Below are positions 25,501-40,500 of a DNA stretch of 60,000 nt, piece by piece. The notes under the pieces are model-generated. The model did not search any database. It saw only the letters and a program-made list of their open reading frames with translations, and was not told the origin of the DNA. How positions within the stretch are numbered: position 1 is the stretch's first letter; every line of letters starts with the position of its first letter. This DNA is from Lineus longissimus (Eukaryota > Nemertea > Pilidiophora > Heteronemertea > Lineidae), in NCBI RefSeq assembly GCF_910592395.1, contig NC_088324.1:14102953-14162952 (forward strand), given 5' to 3'. Both the position numbers and the translations under genes were made by a program.

Positions 25501-28500
25501 AGAAGCTGCTCAAACAGCGCTCGCTTGAGTTCAACCAAGGAGGGACTGGACAGAGATTCTAACCCACAGCCCTTTGGATCTGGTAAAGGCAGATTGGTGT
25601 CATGGTCGTCGCTCTAATTACAACTGCCAGAACCCATGTTGCAAGTCGATGTTTGAACAACTCATGGCCTTTGGATCATGTTCATGGCAGCGATGTATGC
25701 AAAGTAGGCGCTGAGGGCACGAAATACATGAATAGACTTAACGATGTAAAATTGAGCTCTCGTCAAAAACATGAATCATTGCAGCAAAGCACAAAGACTT
25801 GTTTCTGACAAACGCAGCTACTGAGATTAGGAATTCTCTACGAAGCGCAATGACTTCACAAAGATTGGCTGCTCGTGCATCAAATTCACAAGGGCATTGA
25901 GCTTGTCGATGTGTTAGCCGCCATAAAACTCGAGCTAGTTGATGGATCAATGACTGACATGGCCTTGAGATAGCATGGCCGTGGCGCATAAATAACGCTG
26001 ATGCGTGTTCCAAGGCAGGGGCCGCACGCTGTCCGTTAGCTGTAGCATTGTGGCTTGTCGTGGGAGATTAATCAATATCTTCAGTGCAGTCTTTGGGATG
26101 CTGGAACAAAATGGTGGCATGACAAAGCTATCCAATTGCTTCTCCTTTGTCTTAGTGATGTGGGTACTTAGTCAGTGTCCTTGGATCTTATGGGCAAGCT
26201 GGCAGTGCCGTAGCCCTGATCTTATAAAGCTGCTTGGGTTCAATTTGCAAATTTTTGTACGTGAGAGGTTTCCATCTCTGTCATAAGCACAAATGTTTCA
26301 TTTGTCTCAGTAGTGTAAGTACTTAGATAGTGTCCTCGAGTCCTTTTGGCAATCTGCATTCCTAAATTTGTCATTCTCGAAGGTTGCCATCACCATCATA
26401 AATCTGCCTCGACAGAGGAATTCGCTCCTTTGTCTTAGTTGAAGCCACTAAGGCAGTGTCCTTGAATACTTAGAGCAGTCGGTAATTTGCAATTTGTCAT
26501 ATGTTGAATGTTACCTTCTCCATCATAAATTTGCCTTGGAAATCACAATTACATCAGGATAAAAAACAAGATCTTTAATGGCTCACCATGCTCGCTTAGA
26601 CGAAATTTATGTAGTCTAGGTAAAAAAGACTTTCATTATGCTGTCAATGGCGGTGTTAATGTGGTTGAACATGGCCCAAGCACCTCCCTCCCATTACACG
26701 ACATCAATCAAAACCTTGGCAGTTAAAAAATGCAGCACAATTGCCACATTTTATTGGGGAGGTGGGAGGTCGTTACAATATTGAGTAAACTCAACGATAA
26801 GGTGACTGGTTTTTATTGCCGTTTTTCCAAGTTGAGGAAAAACCTCAGTTTTGTAAATGAGGCAAAATTGTTTGAATGAGGGATTATAAGACGAGATATG
26901 GTTTGCCAGTGTCTCTTTCAGGAGGGCGGGCGCTTCTTTTGACCTTTATTAGCCAGACGTGTCTCATGGTGTTTTGCAGAGGCTCCCCAGCTTCACCCAT
27001 CAGATAGAATTTAAGACACTGATATAACTGAGCTTCTGCTTCACTCAAGAATTAGCAGGACAGAAGCATGACTAGCTGAAAAACCACCCATGCAAAGCCA
27101 AACTCAACTAAGCCAAGAATGAATGGGTAACTTCCATGCAAGGAACCTCAGTCTTGTACCGCTGACATGGTTTGCCCGGTTGTGGAATGACCAGTTTAGA
27201 ATCGAATAATAAACCATGCAAAGCGGTCGATTGGTTTGAATACCAAGCTTACACCATTAGAATAAAAAGGTAACTTCCAAGGAAGGATTCATCTACTTGT
27301 ATCGCTGGCTATAGCAGCGCTTGCTCTGGTCGCAGCCCGCTACAGGTAGCTGATCGTGTACCTGCCCACAGTGCCTGTTCTCCTTGTTAGCTCCTCAAAA
27401 TACACGCTAATTCTTGTCAGATGCCAGCAGATATCACTACCAAGGTTAACGGATGGTACTGAGCATCACCAGCACACATGAACAAAATATGATCAATTTA
27501 TGCCAGGTTGTATAGTTGTTGATCGCTAGTATGTTCTCTTCCTGATTTTTGGAAATGAGTTCTTGGCTATATGATTATGAACGCTGTGGGGTTGCAATAA
27601 TTGACCTATCAGATGCACTGGGTCATTTGGAAGCTTTGGAACTAGCAGGGGATATATTGAGAGGTCATGCACTTGTTTGGCCTACTTCTTTTGCTGGGCC
27701 TACCTGTTTCTTGCTTCTATTGATAGTGATCTAAAACATTGATGCAGGCATACATCTTGACAAATTATGATTGGGAGCAATTTTCTTGTTTTGTTATCCA
27801 GACATGCCTGAAAAAAGTAGTGATAAAGGCACGAATTGTGCTAGTAATACTAGTACTGCTATGCATACCTGGATACAGAGTCAGTTGTTGTTGTTCGAGC
27901 AAAACTGTGCTAAATGGGAGAGATGCAGTTCATTTGTGAGGACCAGTTGGTGGTAACTTTCCTTCTCAGGGTGACTCACTGCAGTCCAGGAATGAAGGAC
28001 AATAGTTGTTGGAAGAACTTGCTGAAAAACTGCTTTGTCAGAAAACTCTGTATGGTGAAGGCAGATTTGTGTTGTGGCCTTCAACTCAATCACAACTGCC
28101 AAAATCCATATCACAAGTCAATGTTTTAACTGCATATAGGAAAGTGCACTGAACCTTTTGGCATTGAACTACTTGGTCATACATCATGATATAAGGCAAT
28201 TTGTTGGTAGTAAATTTGCATCACTAGGTAGCAAACTGCAACCCATGAAGAAGACCATGCATTAGTGAGCGGGTACAATGTTTTTCTCATCAAACCACCT
28301 TTCATCAGCACCTGCCAAGTAGTGCAAGTAATGAGATTTTTTGCTTGATATTGAAAAAAAACTTGGATTAATAGGTTGTGGTTCACCTCTTGTGAATGAT
28401 TATGATGTTTATTATGCTGCTGGTTGATAGTGTCATAAAATAAGTGGCTTGTACTCTATTAACCTGCAGATGGAGATTGGAGGTATAGTGTGGAGGTCAT

Positions 28501-31500
28501 GTGTGTGCCAAATGAATGCTAGTGCAAAGGTTCTTGCTGCTGTTTTCATTAGCGGCAGAACATGAGGTCATTGGAGCTGCTGATTGAGCCCCAAGGATTC
28601 AGGTCTAGGTCAATTATAGTGTCAGAGGTAGCTGATGGAATGCTCATGCATGACCTCATATGTTTGATCAGTTACTATTAAGTTGACGAGGCTTCAATAG
28701 AATTCTAGCTATAAACGTTGTTGTGTGATTAAGATACATGAAAAAGACACAACCATTGAAAATGACATTGATTCCGAGAAATGTCAATAGTGCTTCCATG
28801 ACACTGCATGTACATGTAATTGTACATAGTAATATCAGGAGTATGCAAATCCTTCATGGCTGTTTACAATACATATAGGTCGAGGTGGCTAAATGCCCTT
28901 GGGGTTGATATGTGGTGTTTATGGCACACTATTGTACACCTCCATGTATGCAGTGGCATAGCAAGATACATGTCCATGTTATTCAAAAGGAGCCTTTCTC
29001 TTTAACTTTTGCTAACTGATCTGTGCCCGACTTTAAAACAGGATATCCCCCACCCGAGAAAATGTAAAAAGTAGGCTGTATTGCTGGTCTTGCAAAATCC
29101 CCTTTGAGGTTGTAAAACGACCACGAGATTAAGGATGTTGTAATTTGACAGATGACACTCAAGCAAGATAATGGTTTTCAATTTTGACTTTAATTTGTGT
29201 CAGCAGGTGACGTTAGAAAAATATTTCGGAAGAGGTTCAGAGGTGGGCCTGCTATTTAAGGGTATTGAATTTGACTGCCTGATAAATATAACAATTGCTG
29301 TACGCCTTCACCTTTTTACTCCACCCCTTTGGCTTTGTGCATAATAATGCTATTTATAAACGTATGTATTGAACTGATGTGTACAGAATGTTAATACTGG
29401 GAATGTGAAAGGATCGATGTTTCTCTCGCCCTCAATGGGTTGTACATCATTGTGATCTAGATTGATATTTGCCATGGCCACATCGATGAACAAGAAAGTG
29501 CTCTCCTTTATGCAGCGGTCAACAATAACGTGTCCCCTCCTCATCAGGGGTTAGTGCCAAGCTAGTGAGAAAAAGAACACACTTGAAATAGACATTAGGC
29601 CTAATGAGGAATAACTTCGCCTTTGTGAAGGAGGGTACCACTACCAAGACAAAGGAAGAGCCATCAAGACATTTGCCTCCATTGCCTTAGATGAGCTTTG
29701 CCCTTCACTTTGCCATGATATTTCAGTGTTGTTGACATGGTTTGCGGATATTGAACTCATCTTGCCTCACTGTAGGTGTTGACGATCTTAATGTCAGTGT
29801 CCTTCACAGATCAATATCTTTTTGTTCCTTGCCTATGTCTAACATTGACAGAATAACAAATTCAGGAAAAAACCATAAAGTTGCATGTAAAAGTGCCTAC
29901 AGTAAGTGTGAGCAGGATGTTTTAGTCCAAGAAATGCAAAGTCAGGTTGTATCCCTGGGTTTATGGGCCTTGGTTTCGAGAAGAACGAAAAAAACGTTTG
30001 TGTTTCAAAGAGTTTTAAATCCGATATTCTCTGCAGCTGAGAGCTTTTTAAATAACTGTGATTATAATCGTTGTTGTTCTCGACAAAAAGGTGTGGGAAT
30101 GAAGCCAGTAGTTGGTGTGTTAGGCAGGCACCTGCTATCACCTCCAAAATGAGAGATTTTTCGCAACTGATCATGATCGCTGGTTCCAGTGATCAAAATC
30201 GCTCGTTTGCAGAGCACTTCAATCAAATCAGCATCGACACACTAAATTCCTATTTTCTGATGTGTTGCCTTGTGTTTTCATCGGGTTTTCCAATAAGGTT
30301 ACTCCCAGTTTTGTTGCAGTGATTAGTGAGCGGACTTGTACGGTCCTTGGCATCCCCCCAAGAGTTATCTGCACCAATATGCTCTTTCTTTCTCAAGATT
30401 AGATAGCCAGTATCCCGGTATTCCAAATGTTTTATATGCTACACAGAAACCCACTATTGGAATGATATCAACTCTTGAGCAGATGTAAATTGTTTTGGCT
30501 GGCATGCTTAGCCTGTATTGGGGAAAATCTGGAATAAAGAATTCAACCTACAAGTATAGGAGTGGATGTATTGATACCAATGGCCAAGAAGGCCGCCAAA
30601 TGCCGGCCACAGCCCTTAGGCAGACAAGACAGGATCCCCTGACCATCCATTTGCCTCTCAGATACTGCTGTATTTTGGCTGAACATCGCGCGGCATGTGA
30701 CTTGAACATTTTGTCTACTTTGAGGCCTATACCCCATACTGGATATCATGTACTTTCAATGTACTTTTCATTCCTGATTAGCCTTGGAACGACCTCCATG
30801 CGAATAATAACAATGCTCTATTATTTTAATCAGTTTTAACAAGCATATGCCCTGGTGTGAAGCTGCATGATTCTCCAGGACTTCTCAGTAAGGCAATTCA
30901 AGTTTTACAAAAACGAAATGAAAATCTGGTGCTATGATTGTCACCAGCAGAAGGTCAAGTCTCATCGGACTCAGGAGCAACCAGAAGGCGCTCACTTGAA
31001 CTCGACCAGTAGGGAAACCAAGCAGTGACTCGGCCGGGAGTTGAACCCACGACTTCTTGATCATGAGGTCGACTCTGTTCCACTGGGCTACTCCTGTTTC
31101 AATTACAGACATTCTGTCTTCCAAATGAACTTATTTGCCTGATTTTGGCAGGCAATGCAGTGGGCTGGGGCTGGAAATCCCCAGAGTGTATGAATATATT
31201 CATCAGCAGATACCCTGTGACACAGTTTATCATGGGATGTGATGGAACGTTATGGTAATGTGTTTGTGGCAGAAGTTCTCTTTCTTTGGAGTTCATCTTG
31301 GTTATCCCTTTACCGGGGAAGAATATAAAGGAACTCTCTCTGCTGTAAACCTCTCTTCGGTATTTTGCCCCCCCCCCCAAGCTACCTACCATCCTGCAAC
31401 TTTCGCCAGAATCCTAGTTACATTGGCACCATGTTTAATGTATACCCAGTGCAACATCGACTCGATTGCCAAAAGTGGAGATATTTCCTGAAAATCCAAA

Positions 31501-34500
31501 ATTTGACACACGAGCCTTTTAATTTGGCCATGAAGCCTTGATATCAACCTTGAAAGTTTTCCCAAAGTTCACAGACACTGGGCAGTAATTCCTAGATGAT
31601 GGATTCAAATCTTTCTCTGCAAAGTTTTGATGGCCCCTGGAGACCTCAAACTAATGGAAATGAAACTTTACGGTGTTGTTAATCCTGGGATCGTGGCCAT
31701 TAACTTATTAAAGTAAAATGGAAGATAATGCCAATGAAGGTTGATGTCTGGCATTGAGAAGAAGGCTTGCACAGACAGTGTTTAACGATACAAGGACCTG
31801 TGTTTTATCAAAGCTGGTCATCCCTATGCTACAGCACCCTCAGCACTTTGAAAATTTGCATTTTTTCGTTCCAGTCTTCACGGAACCATTTCAGCATCGG
31901 TGGGATTGTGCTGCTCTGAGTGTGGGAGTATGATTGAATTGAAGTGACTAATATCTCTAATGGCAATCATCAGGAGATTCTTGGTGGCTGTTTTAAAGTG
32001 TGACTCTGACATGTTGCACATGAGTTCAAAAGCTTGATGCAATCTTTTTGTCATTCTTCTTCTTCCTTGCGATGCGGTGATCCACGATCTTGCACTTTAA
32101 GTTATAAGAATCAGCATAGTCTGTGCACCCATCGATTTCTCGACTGTACCAACTCAGCTTCAACCATCTCAATGTTGGTAGGCGACTTGATGTTACATTT
32201 CCACGTTGCTTCCCCGACTTACCTCATACAATTTGTTCTGTAAAACAATCTTCCCACAATTCTCATTTTCACCGCAATTTCTTTGAGGCGTTCTCCAATA
32301 ATAGTGTTATCTTGTTGTCCCCACCCCCTTGCTCTTGGCATGGCTTGTTGTCCCTCCTGTCTGTAAACGAACAAAATGTTGATGGTAATCTTATATATTC
32401 TTGCTCCAATATATACACCCTACCTTCTTCGTGATGTATCGCATGGCTTGTAGCCAATGCTAACTTGCTATACCGCCAGCTCGTCTGGCCGCGGGCCAGC
32501 CTAGCATGACCCATGGAATTTGTGGTTTGGCATTGAGACAAGGTTACCTATGGCAGTCAGAAATCACATTAGTGATATTTCAGGCCACCCTGGTAATTGG
32601 GTTCCTAGGGTGAATTGACAGCCGGGCTAGCTGGTTCATGGGCAATCTCGATGTGATCTCAGGTCGATGAAAGAAATTCCTATCAAAGTATCTTTCTTTC
32701 CAATTCTAAAAGGGCCTGCAGGTATTGAGCTGTCACACCCTGTATTGGAACAATCCCATAAAATTACCCTCAGTTGAACCATATCTCTGAATTATTTCAT
32801 TCAAAAGTTGCTTCCGTACATACAGGGTTAAGGATCGTATGTCTTCACTTTATCTGTTGTTTTTATGTTAATGTGACCTTGATGTGTTCAAGCTAAGATA
32901 ATGAGCGCTGATTGGTACCTAAAGCGGCCACTACAGCAGGTTGGCAGCACTGTCTGGTACCAGAGCACATATTCTATGTGGCACATAACTTATGCAGATT
33001 TCGCTATCGAAGGCATGAAGCAGAATCGATGTGATTGAGCCCTTACCATGGTAACCCTAGCATGGGGAATAGCAGCGAGGAGGTTGGGAACATCAGGGGA
33101 GAGGGTGACAAACCCGATGCCGATGATATAATGTCATGACTATGAGCAGATCGTGGGTACTAGGATGAGATATCAATGTGGCGCGAAAATGATCCACAGT
33201 CGTCTTCCGCCAAAATTTATGATAATTAGATGAAATTGCTCCTTAGCTGATGAGAGCGGTAGAAAAATCTATAAAAGGGCCGAGGGCATTTTGAAATAAT
33301 TGCAATGAATCACGATCTGTTAAGCTTGTCACAACTGCGCACTACTAGTCCAAGGATGCTGTATGGGAGGATGTGTCCGGCTTCGGGAGATGGTGATCTT
33401 AAAAATATTGGGTACCTGGGGGAATTTGATTTGTCTTACTGTTTGAGATATCCTTATTGTAGCCCGTGCGGGAAGATTAAAGGTACCAGTTTCAGTTTGG
33501 CGTGTTTGCATGGGTTCGCTTCTTCTTGTTTTGTTTCAGTGTCAACATCAGAATTGTCACAATGCAGCTCAAAAATATTTTAGAAAAGTTTGTGAAGTCC
33601 TCATACCTCATTCGGGGTTCCGACGAATATACTAAATATCTTTTATAATTTTTGGAAGAAATTTTAGAGTTGGATGCATTGCGGAGATGCAACCCTCCCA
33701 GATATTAGGGGAGCTCTCTTTTTGCTGCTCCCCCAGATTGGGCTGCAAGAAATGTCATTGGCATCAAGCAGCTAAAAAACTAATTAGTGTAGTCAGTTCG
33801 CAATAAAAGGCCCTTCTTTTGCCTCAGTAAAAGTTACATCTTTTTGTCCTCAATCTGAAAAAAGCATTGGTTTCCTATTCTAATGGTTTTTGTTGGTGCA
33901 CATTTATACAAAGGACGAAAATCCAGCTTCCCTCCTCTTTTAACTGGTTTTTACTAAGACATAGTCTTTGAAAATAGGGAATATTAGATATATCTTATTT
34001 TTGAGATTTTGACAGCCTTTGAAAATGTGGTAAATGATATAAAACTCGGAGATAAACTAAGCAGTCATAACTTGTATCAAATTTTTGCCGGAGGGAATGC
34101 AATGTTCGACTAAAATATCCAGTTGACAAATTTCTTTGCTATTCGCTGCACAGATATCAGAGTATAGCCCCCGGGAAATTTCTGGCAAGATTTGAAGGTG
34201 TTTGTGTTCTGCCCCCACGACAGCCAGTTTTGATAATAGGTGAGGGTCCTCGGTGCAAAATTTGGGGGCGTTGGTGCTGCTTTCCATCTTCATACAACTT
34301 CAATAATTCAAATTTTACACTACAGTTGAATTCCCCATTGCCCATGGAGATGAATATGCAAATTAGAAAGAATGCTAATTACTCACCTCCCTCAAGATCG
34401 GCTTAATGTAAATGGAACAAATTTGAAATTTTGAGAATGTCCCTTGCGAATGTGGCATATTTCACTCTCTGCTTATGTCCACATTAGCTGTTATCATAAG

Positions 34501-37500
34501 CTTAGGCTGAAGAAACGGAAAAACATTATTCTGCTGTCGACAAGAAAGTCAACAGAAGCAGAAAAAGCTGAATTTTGTGAATCTATAAATTGCGTGTGGG
34601 GAATTTGAAAAATTATCCCTTGATATCAAAGATGTGTGGTGCTCAACCATAACGGCACATGATGTGTTTTGAGAATGTTACGGTATACACTTGTTCTTTT
34701 TGCATAAGATATGAGAGAGAAAAATGAGAAAATTCGTCTGGTTTCAGTGTGACCTTGGCAACCTTCAGGAGCTGTGGTGGTGATGTAGTAGCTCATGAGG
34801 TCACTGGTTTGATTTTTGCTGTCAGCGTGATAGTCGAGATAGGCATGTTTCTTTGCCTTACTCTACCATGGTGTAAGGATACCAGTCGGAAATGCTAAGA
34901 TTGTAGCGCTGATTAAGCAGCTCATCTGAGTCCAGTTGATACCAGACTATAATCGCACGAGCCTCGAAATTACCTAATTTGAACAGGCCCTGCTCCCCTC
35001 AATTTGTGCTTACTGCTTTGATCTGTGTTCACTTCTCTTATATCGTGTGCTTGAAATTCTCGCAGCAAATTTTGTATTTTTTGAAATCGTGTTAATTCCA
35101 CTGCGTCCTTGAAGGTCTTCCATGACATGGTTTTTCCGACCACGTTCATTTTGATGCGGTTCCAGGCGATGTTGAAAAAACGACAAATTGTGCGTTAGTC
35201 ATCATTGAAGTGACATCACTGGTTCCCATGGTGCCTTAGGGAGGCAGCGAAAAATGTGAAAAAATTTGGTTCAATTATGACAAGATTAACCCAGTCTAAT
35301 GTAGATAATGTAGAAAGAATCTTTGATATTTTTGGGGTGCTCTTCTGTGACCTTTTCGGCTATTCTCACAAAAAGGGGGCTCTGAGGTTCAAAACTATTG
35401 GATCAGAGTGGTGGGAAAGGCCCAAGGACATCCTGATTATGTATGTTCACCACTGACTTGCAGATGAGCACCTCTTCCATGCTCAGCCTCAGTTACTTGT
35501 GATGTCACAGCTGATGGGATGTCGGAGTTATCATTAGCGGACACTATAAAGACGGCCATTTTGTTTACTGACTACAGCATCAGTTTCACCACTAGGTGTG
35601 CTTGTCTGGAAAGAGGTGGTTGACGTGATGATTCCTTTGAGGGCTCTGGGTGAGAAATTTCTGTCGATTCTATCAACAATTATAAAGGTTGGGCGTATTT
35701 TATTTTGACATAGGTTCCACTGAAAATACCCAGCTAGGCCTTGAAGGTTTGAAGCATAATCCACTCGTCTAATTCTCCGCTGCAAAAAAAACAACTGTCA
35801 TGATACAACAAACAACAACAGAGGTGGAAATCTGCAGTGGTTAAAAGAAAATGATTCGCTACCATAAGATTATTTGATGGCAGTGTTTTTGCACCTGCAG
35901 CAAAGTTGTGCCGAGGTTGAAGGTTAATGCTGGCGATGAAGCTTTGAAAATATGAAGTTCTGGTTTTGATAAGGTTGATTGCTAGAAGGAAGATGCATTG
36001 GAAACAATGGAGACTCGGATACGTACAAAGAGAACATGTTTGCCGAAAGCATGTATCAACATGTATCTTGTTCGTCTGCTCCCACATAGGCTCGGCGTCT
36101 TTTCATTGTGGCCGGATGCTGGACCATCACAGGTTTACAGTTGACAGAAATGTCAATGAAAATGATGAAGAAATAACGCCATAATTTCGGATGTCAATCT
36201 TTTAAGTTATGCGGCTGGTAATGTGGAGAAATAATGGCGTTGAAATTATGGCCATCATTGTCATATCGTGAATATAATCGTTGTTTACGACGCTAGAATG
36301 GCAATCTTATTGTTATAGCACATCCCAGCGGCGTCAGGAAATACAACAAAGGTGGCCTTGGTTTCATAGATGAGCACGAAGCATTGTGAGCAGATGATTA
36401 ATATCTTCCAGTACTTTTATGGCCAACTGACATTTCTACAGGGTGCATCAGAAAAATGATGGGTATCCCCATGAATTGAAATAATCATTCGCCATACTCA
36501 TGGCCATCTTTTTATATCATTTCAGGTTTCGTCGCGGTCGCGGTTGGAGAACTTGACCAAGATCAACATCAAGCGACGGAGAACGGACCAGATGCCCGAG
36601 AATGACCAGCTGCTGTACGATTGGGTGGAACAAAAGTTCCATGCCGTGACGTCGTTTTCTCAAGTGCGGGAGGCAAACAGCATCATCAAGCGTGTTGGAA
36701 TAGGTGAGTTTTATGAGACGTCTAAAAACTATCCCTCTGGTACACCCTTCTTTGTTGTCTTCTTCTTTCTATCTTCTTCTTCATCATCATCTTCTTCTCT
36801 TTCTTCTTCTTCTTCTTCAGATTCTTACTGCAGCGTACCTACCCCTACAAAATTAGGCCCGGTTGATACAGTGTTAATGTTTTTACATGCAACCTGGCAC
36901 TTTTCAATGCTCATTCGTGACTTGAAGAACCCAAACCTGGTGTAGGCGCTTTAGCTACATATATGAAGAGTTTTTAGATGCAAAAGCTGCTAAAAGCCAT
37001 TCGGGGGGAAAATGTGATAGTTATGGTAAAATAAATGAATACCAGACCAACCATTTCAATGCTAAACTGCAAGATCCATTAAATGCTAAAACCATTTAAG
37101 ACTCAGAAGAGAAGTTGTGCTTCCCTGCAGCAACTAAGTTGCGTTCCCAAGAGATGTGAGTAGTGCAGACAAAGACAGGAAAAACAAACTTTTGAAATGA
37201 GGGGGCTGTATAAGCAGACATGAGTGAAGAAAACTCTGTCCCTAGATCATCCACCATTCACTGAAATATTCCATTGGAGTGCGTTTCCGTGGGTACTGTA
37301 AAAATGTACTGATACATTATTTGTGTCACTTCAGACCCATCTTTACCCGCTGATTGTCACATCGTGAGCAACTTCCAGACCACTTCCATTCAACTTGCCA
37401 TGATCCACAAGCAGAAGCTGGTCCAGGGGTGTGTCGTGCCCAGTGCCGTTCCTCTGGGAAGAAGGTATAGTACACGTTTTCCATTTAAATTCCATTGCAC

Positions 37501-40500
37501 AGAGGCGTGTGAATCCTGAGCTTTCAGTCTGACTGCACTTGGCAAATATTTTGAAGCTATTCCCCAGTAATCTGAAAGGTGGCATTGATCAGCAACCAAG
37601 AGATAAGTCACAAAAGTAAATAAGTTAAAATATTGTTGTCGAAATTAGAAGTAGTATGCAATGATTCCCGGAAAAAATCTCATTAGTCTTAATTATGAGA
37701 GAATGTCGGGCAAAGTTTTACTTGGAAATTTTTTCGTCTCCGCGTAAAATGATATTCCCACGATATTTTCTGCCACGTCCAATCATCTCCAAGTTTCGGG
37801 CGCAATCACAATTTGAGTTGTGGGTTCATTACTTCTGATAGATATGATTGCGACTCAGTCTGGGCACTATAGTATCAACATTGTTAGTGGTATATTGACA
37901 TTCTATAGCGTATTTTAACCCTTTAAATCCATTCGTTTACGAAGCACAGTGACTAGTATTTCGAGTATTTCTGGTCTGGTCTACATTTGTGTACACAACA
38001 ATACTGTTTAAATTTATGACGGCATTCAGTTAATGAATCTCAAGTTCTTTCATAGCGAAAATCAGATTGGTAGTAAATTACATACGTACGCTAAATTTGA
38101 TGAGAAAAAGGCAATATTCAATATTTTTCAAGGTTTGTGATAAACCACTTGTTCGATTTTCAGCTCCCTGCCTCAGGCCCCTGTGCAAAAATCTGAATAG
38201 AATTAAATAGCAAGTTTGATAAGAATAACCATAACAAACTGGGAAGGCCAATAGTCAATATTTTTCAAGGTCAAAAAGTGCAACCTAAAGTGAGGAACTG
38301 TGTTCTATCTTGTTAAGGATCAATCCATTGAATACAGCGGATAGATGTTACAAAGTTATAAACCTCTTTCCCATGATGAGTCCCTTTCATTTCTTGCGAG
38401 AAATAAGAATAGTATTAAATTGCGCACATTAAATTTGATGAAGAGAAACATGAAAAGCAGATTGTCAATATTTTTCAAGGTCATGACAAAAAACAACATA
38501 AAGTGATAAATCATGTATCATTTGATTCAATATATGGATCAATCTCATAAATAGGCCTGCAGCGCTACAAATGTTGGGTGCCTATTTCTGTTCACTGCCA
38601 TACTGAAAGAAATAAGGGTAGTAATACATGTAGTAACTAGTATTGCTTTACCATAGTCAAAGTGAAACTGGAAAAGCCGGTATTTGATATTTTTTCATGC
38701 TGGGAAAAAAAAACCTAAATTGATAAATTGCATGTGCGTTATGTATCATTTGGCTTCGAATCAATCTGATGAATGTGTCCTAAGATTGTCAATAAATGTA
38801 CATCCTGCAGATAATTATTTCACAGAATGTGCCATTGTTAGGATTCTCGATGTCACGTGACTTGCAGTGTACACTTTGATCTGGTTTGGCTCCATCCCAA
38901 ATATGTTCATCACAAGATCATGTTTTGAGCTGCATAACAAATTTATAGGTTTGTTGACAGGGAAGTAACATTACCCGGAAGAATCAGCCCCACATTTCTC
39001 GAGGGTATTCCTCATTTCGAGGTAGGATATCTTGGAAGTGTCGTTCCCAATCCCGAGGTCATCTCACTATACACCCACAAAAAAGCTACAATTCTGTGTC
39101 TAAATCACAATCAGATATCTATCATTAAAGGAAATCCTACCTCGAACGGAGGTAAACTGAAGAATGCCCTCGGGAAATGCGGTGCAGGTTTTCCGAAGTG
39201 AACATATCAAGTACACATCCTGCTGGCAATCATTTCCAAGTTTTATCATGCAAATACTCTTGAATTGCATTTAGAACCTGTCCCTGGATGTGATTTGTAT
39301 TGGCACTGTTCATCGCAGAATCATGCTTTACATCATAATATAAACTTTATCAAATTTGTTGATCTAAATTCTATGTATTGTTCAATTTCCTTAACATTTG
39401 ATTAACTTTATCATTCTTTGACTCATTTCCATATTGTTCACTGAATTGTATCCCTGTATAAGGTCAACTACAAAACTGCCCTGGTGATATTTATCCCACG
39501 TCGAATTTTTATTGCCAGTAATGTTGTTTCCGGGAATTACAAGACCGATATATTCAGAGGATTTCGGCGAATGTAAAGAAATGAAGAATTTAGATACAGG
39601 AGCAAGAAGAACCACGAGGAAGGTTCAAGTAATATATAGAATAACAGTAAAAGTTTGCAATGAAAAACATCATGAAATGTCAAAGATTCCATGTAACTAT
39701 GCCAGATTTCGTCATTCATTTATATCAACAGCAACGGTGTAACATGGTGTCTTTGCGCGCTTTATTCCGTTAAAAAAATGCCATTGTTTTTCAACGTGTT
39801 CGTACATCAGCAAATGTAAAATTAATGAAATCACTGCGGAAGGCGCAGAGAAAATGAGCAAAAAAATTGCTACGGAAAATTGTCCTTGAGCATATCAGTG
39901 GCAGCATGGTATCTGTTAGAAAAGCAGCTTTTGAGCTTCATGGTATTATATTACTATAAAAGGCAACCTGTTCAAAAAGCTTGATACTGGTGAATTTTGA
40001 CCAGGGCTGTCAAACTCATCAGGCAGGATGAGCTTTCATCAATAAGTTGTATGCTACTGTAGGGTTCTTGAACTGTGAGTCATGTGAGCTCACAATCCAA
40101 GCGCTCACAGATTACACAATATTAGTGAATAAGTTATGAATGGGGTCATCGCTAAACAATGATATTGACTACATCAGCTGGTTCAATTAAGGGGTTTGTA
40201 GTCATGGTTTTCTAGCATACTTCAAGCTTTGACTCCAAGCTAAACCAGGAGGCACCAGAAAATAACCAGGCTGGCCCATAGGTGCCGGGCTGCTGACTCA
40301 AGCAGCTTGGTACCCCAACTTTTTGTGCAAACTTTGCTCTTCTGCTATCATGATCCGATTAGACAAGTCGTGTTGAGAAGTTGGAAAACCCTTGTTTCAT
40401 TTTCTTCTGAAAGCCCTTTCATCCTCTGTGGTTTGTAGAGCACATCTTTTGCCTTGTTTTGGCTGGAAGGCAACCTAGAAAAAACCTATCTATTTATAAA

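Larger units (their letters stand above)
20187..36525 (+). other. TGFBR3 intron 3 (16.3 kb)
   Basis: Phase 0 intron joining FL to VSS, which restores the family sequence exactly. No nested gene is recognised. It holds two related SINE-like copies (25.49 and 30.95 kb), tandem repeats at 26.1-26.6 kb, a diverged direct repeat at 27.1-27.3 kb and a poly-C run near 31370. The other short open frames look random. Confidence 0.8.

Noticed and set aside
31021-31096. Functional tRNA gene on the minus strand
   Set aside because: A and B boxes are present, but the 5' end has no complementary acceptor strand; better explained as a SINE head.
31369-31379. Poly-C run as a functional motif
   Set aside because: A short homopolymer in an intron, with nothing around it to suggest a role.
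36544-36945. 133-codon frame with a poly-Ser stretch
   Set aside because: Only the part to 36703 is exon 4 of betaglycan; the rest is read-through of an intronic TTC microsatellite.
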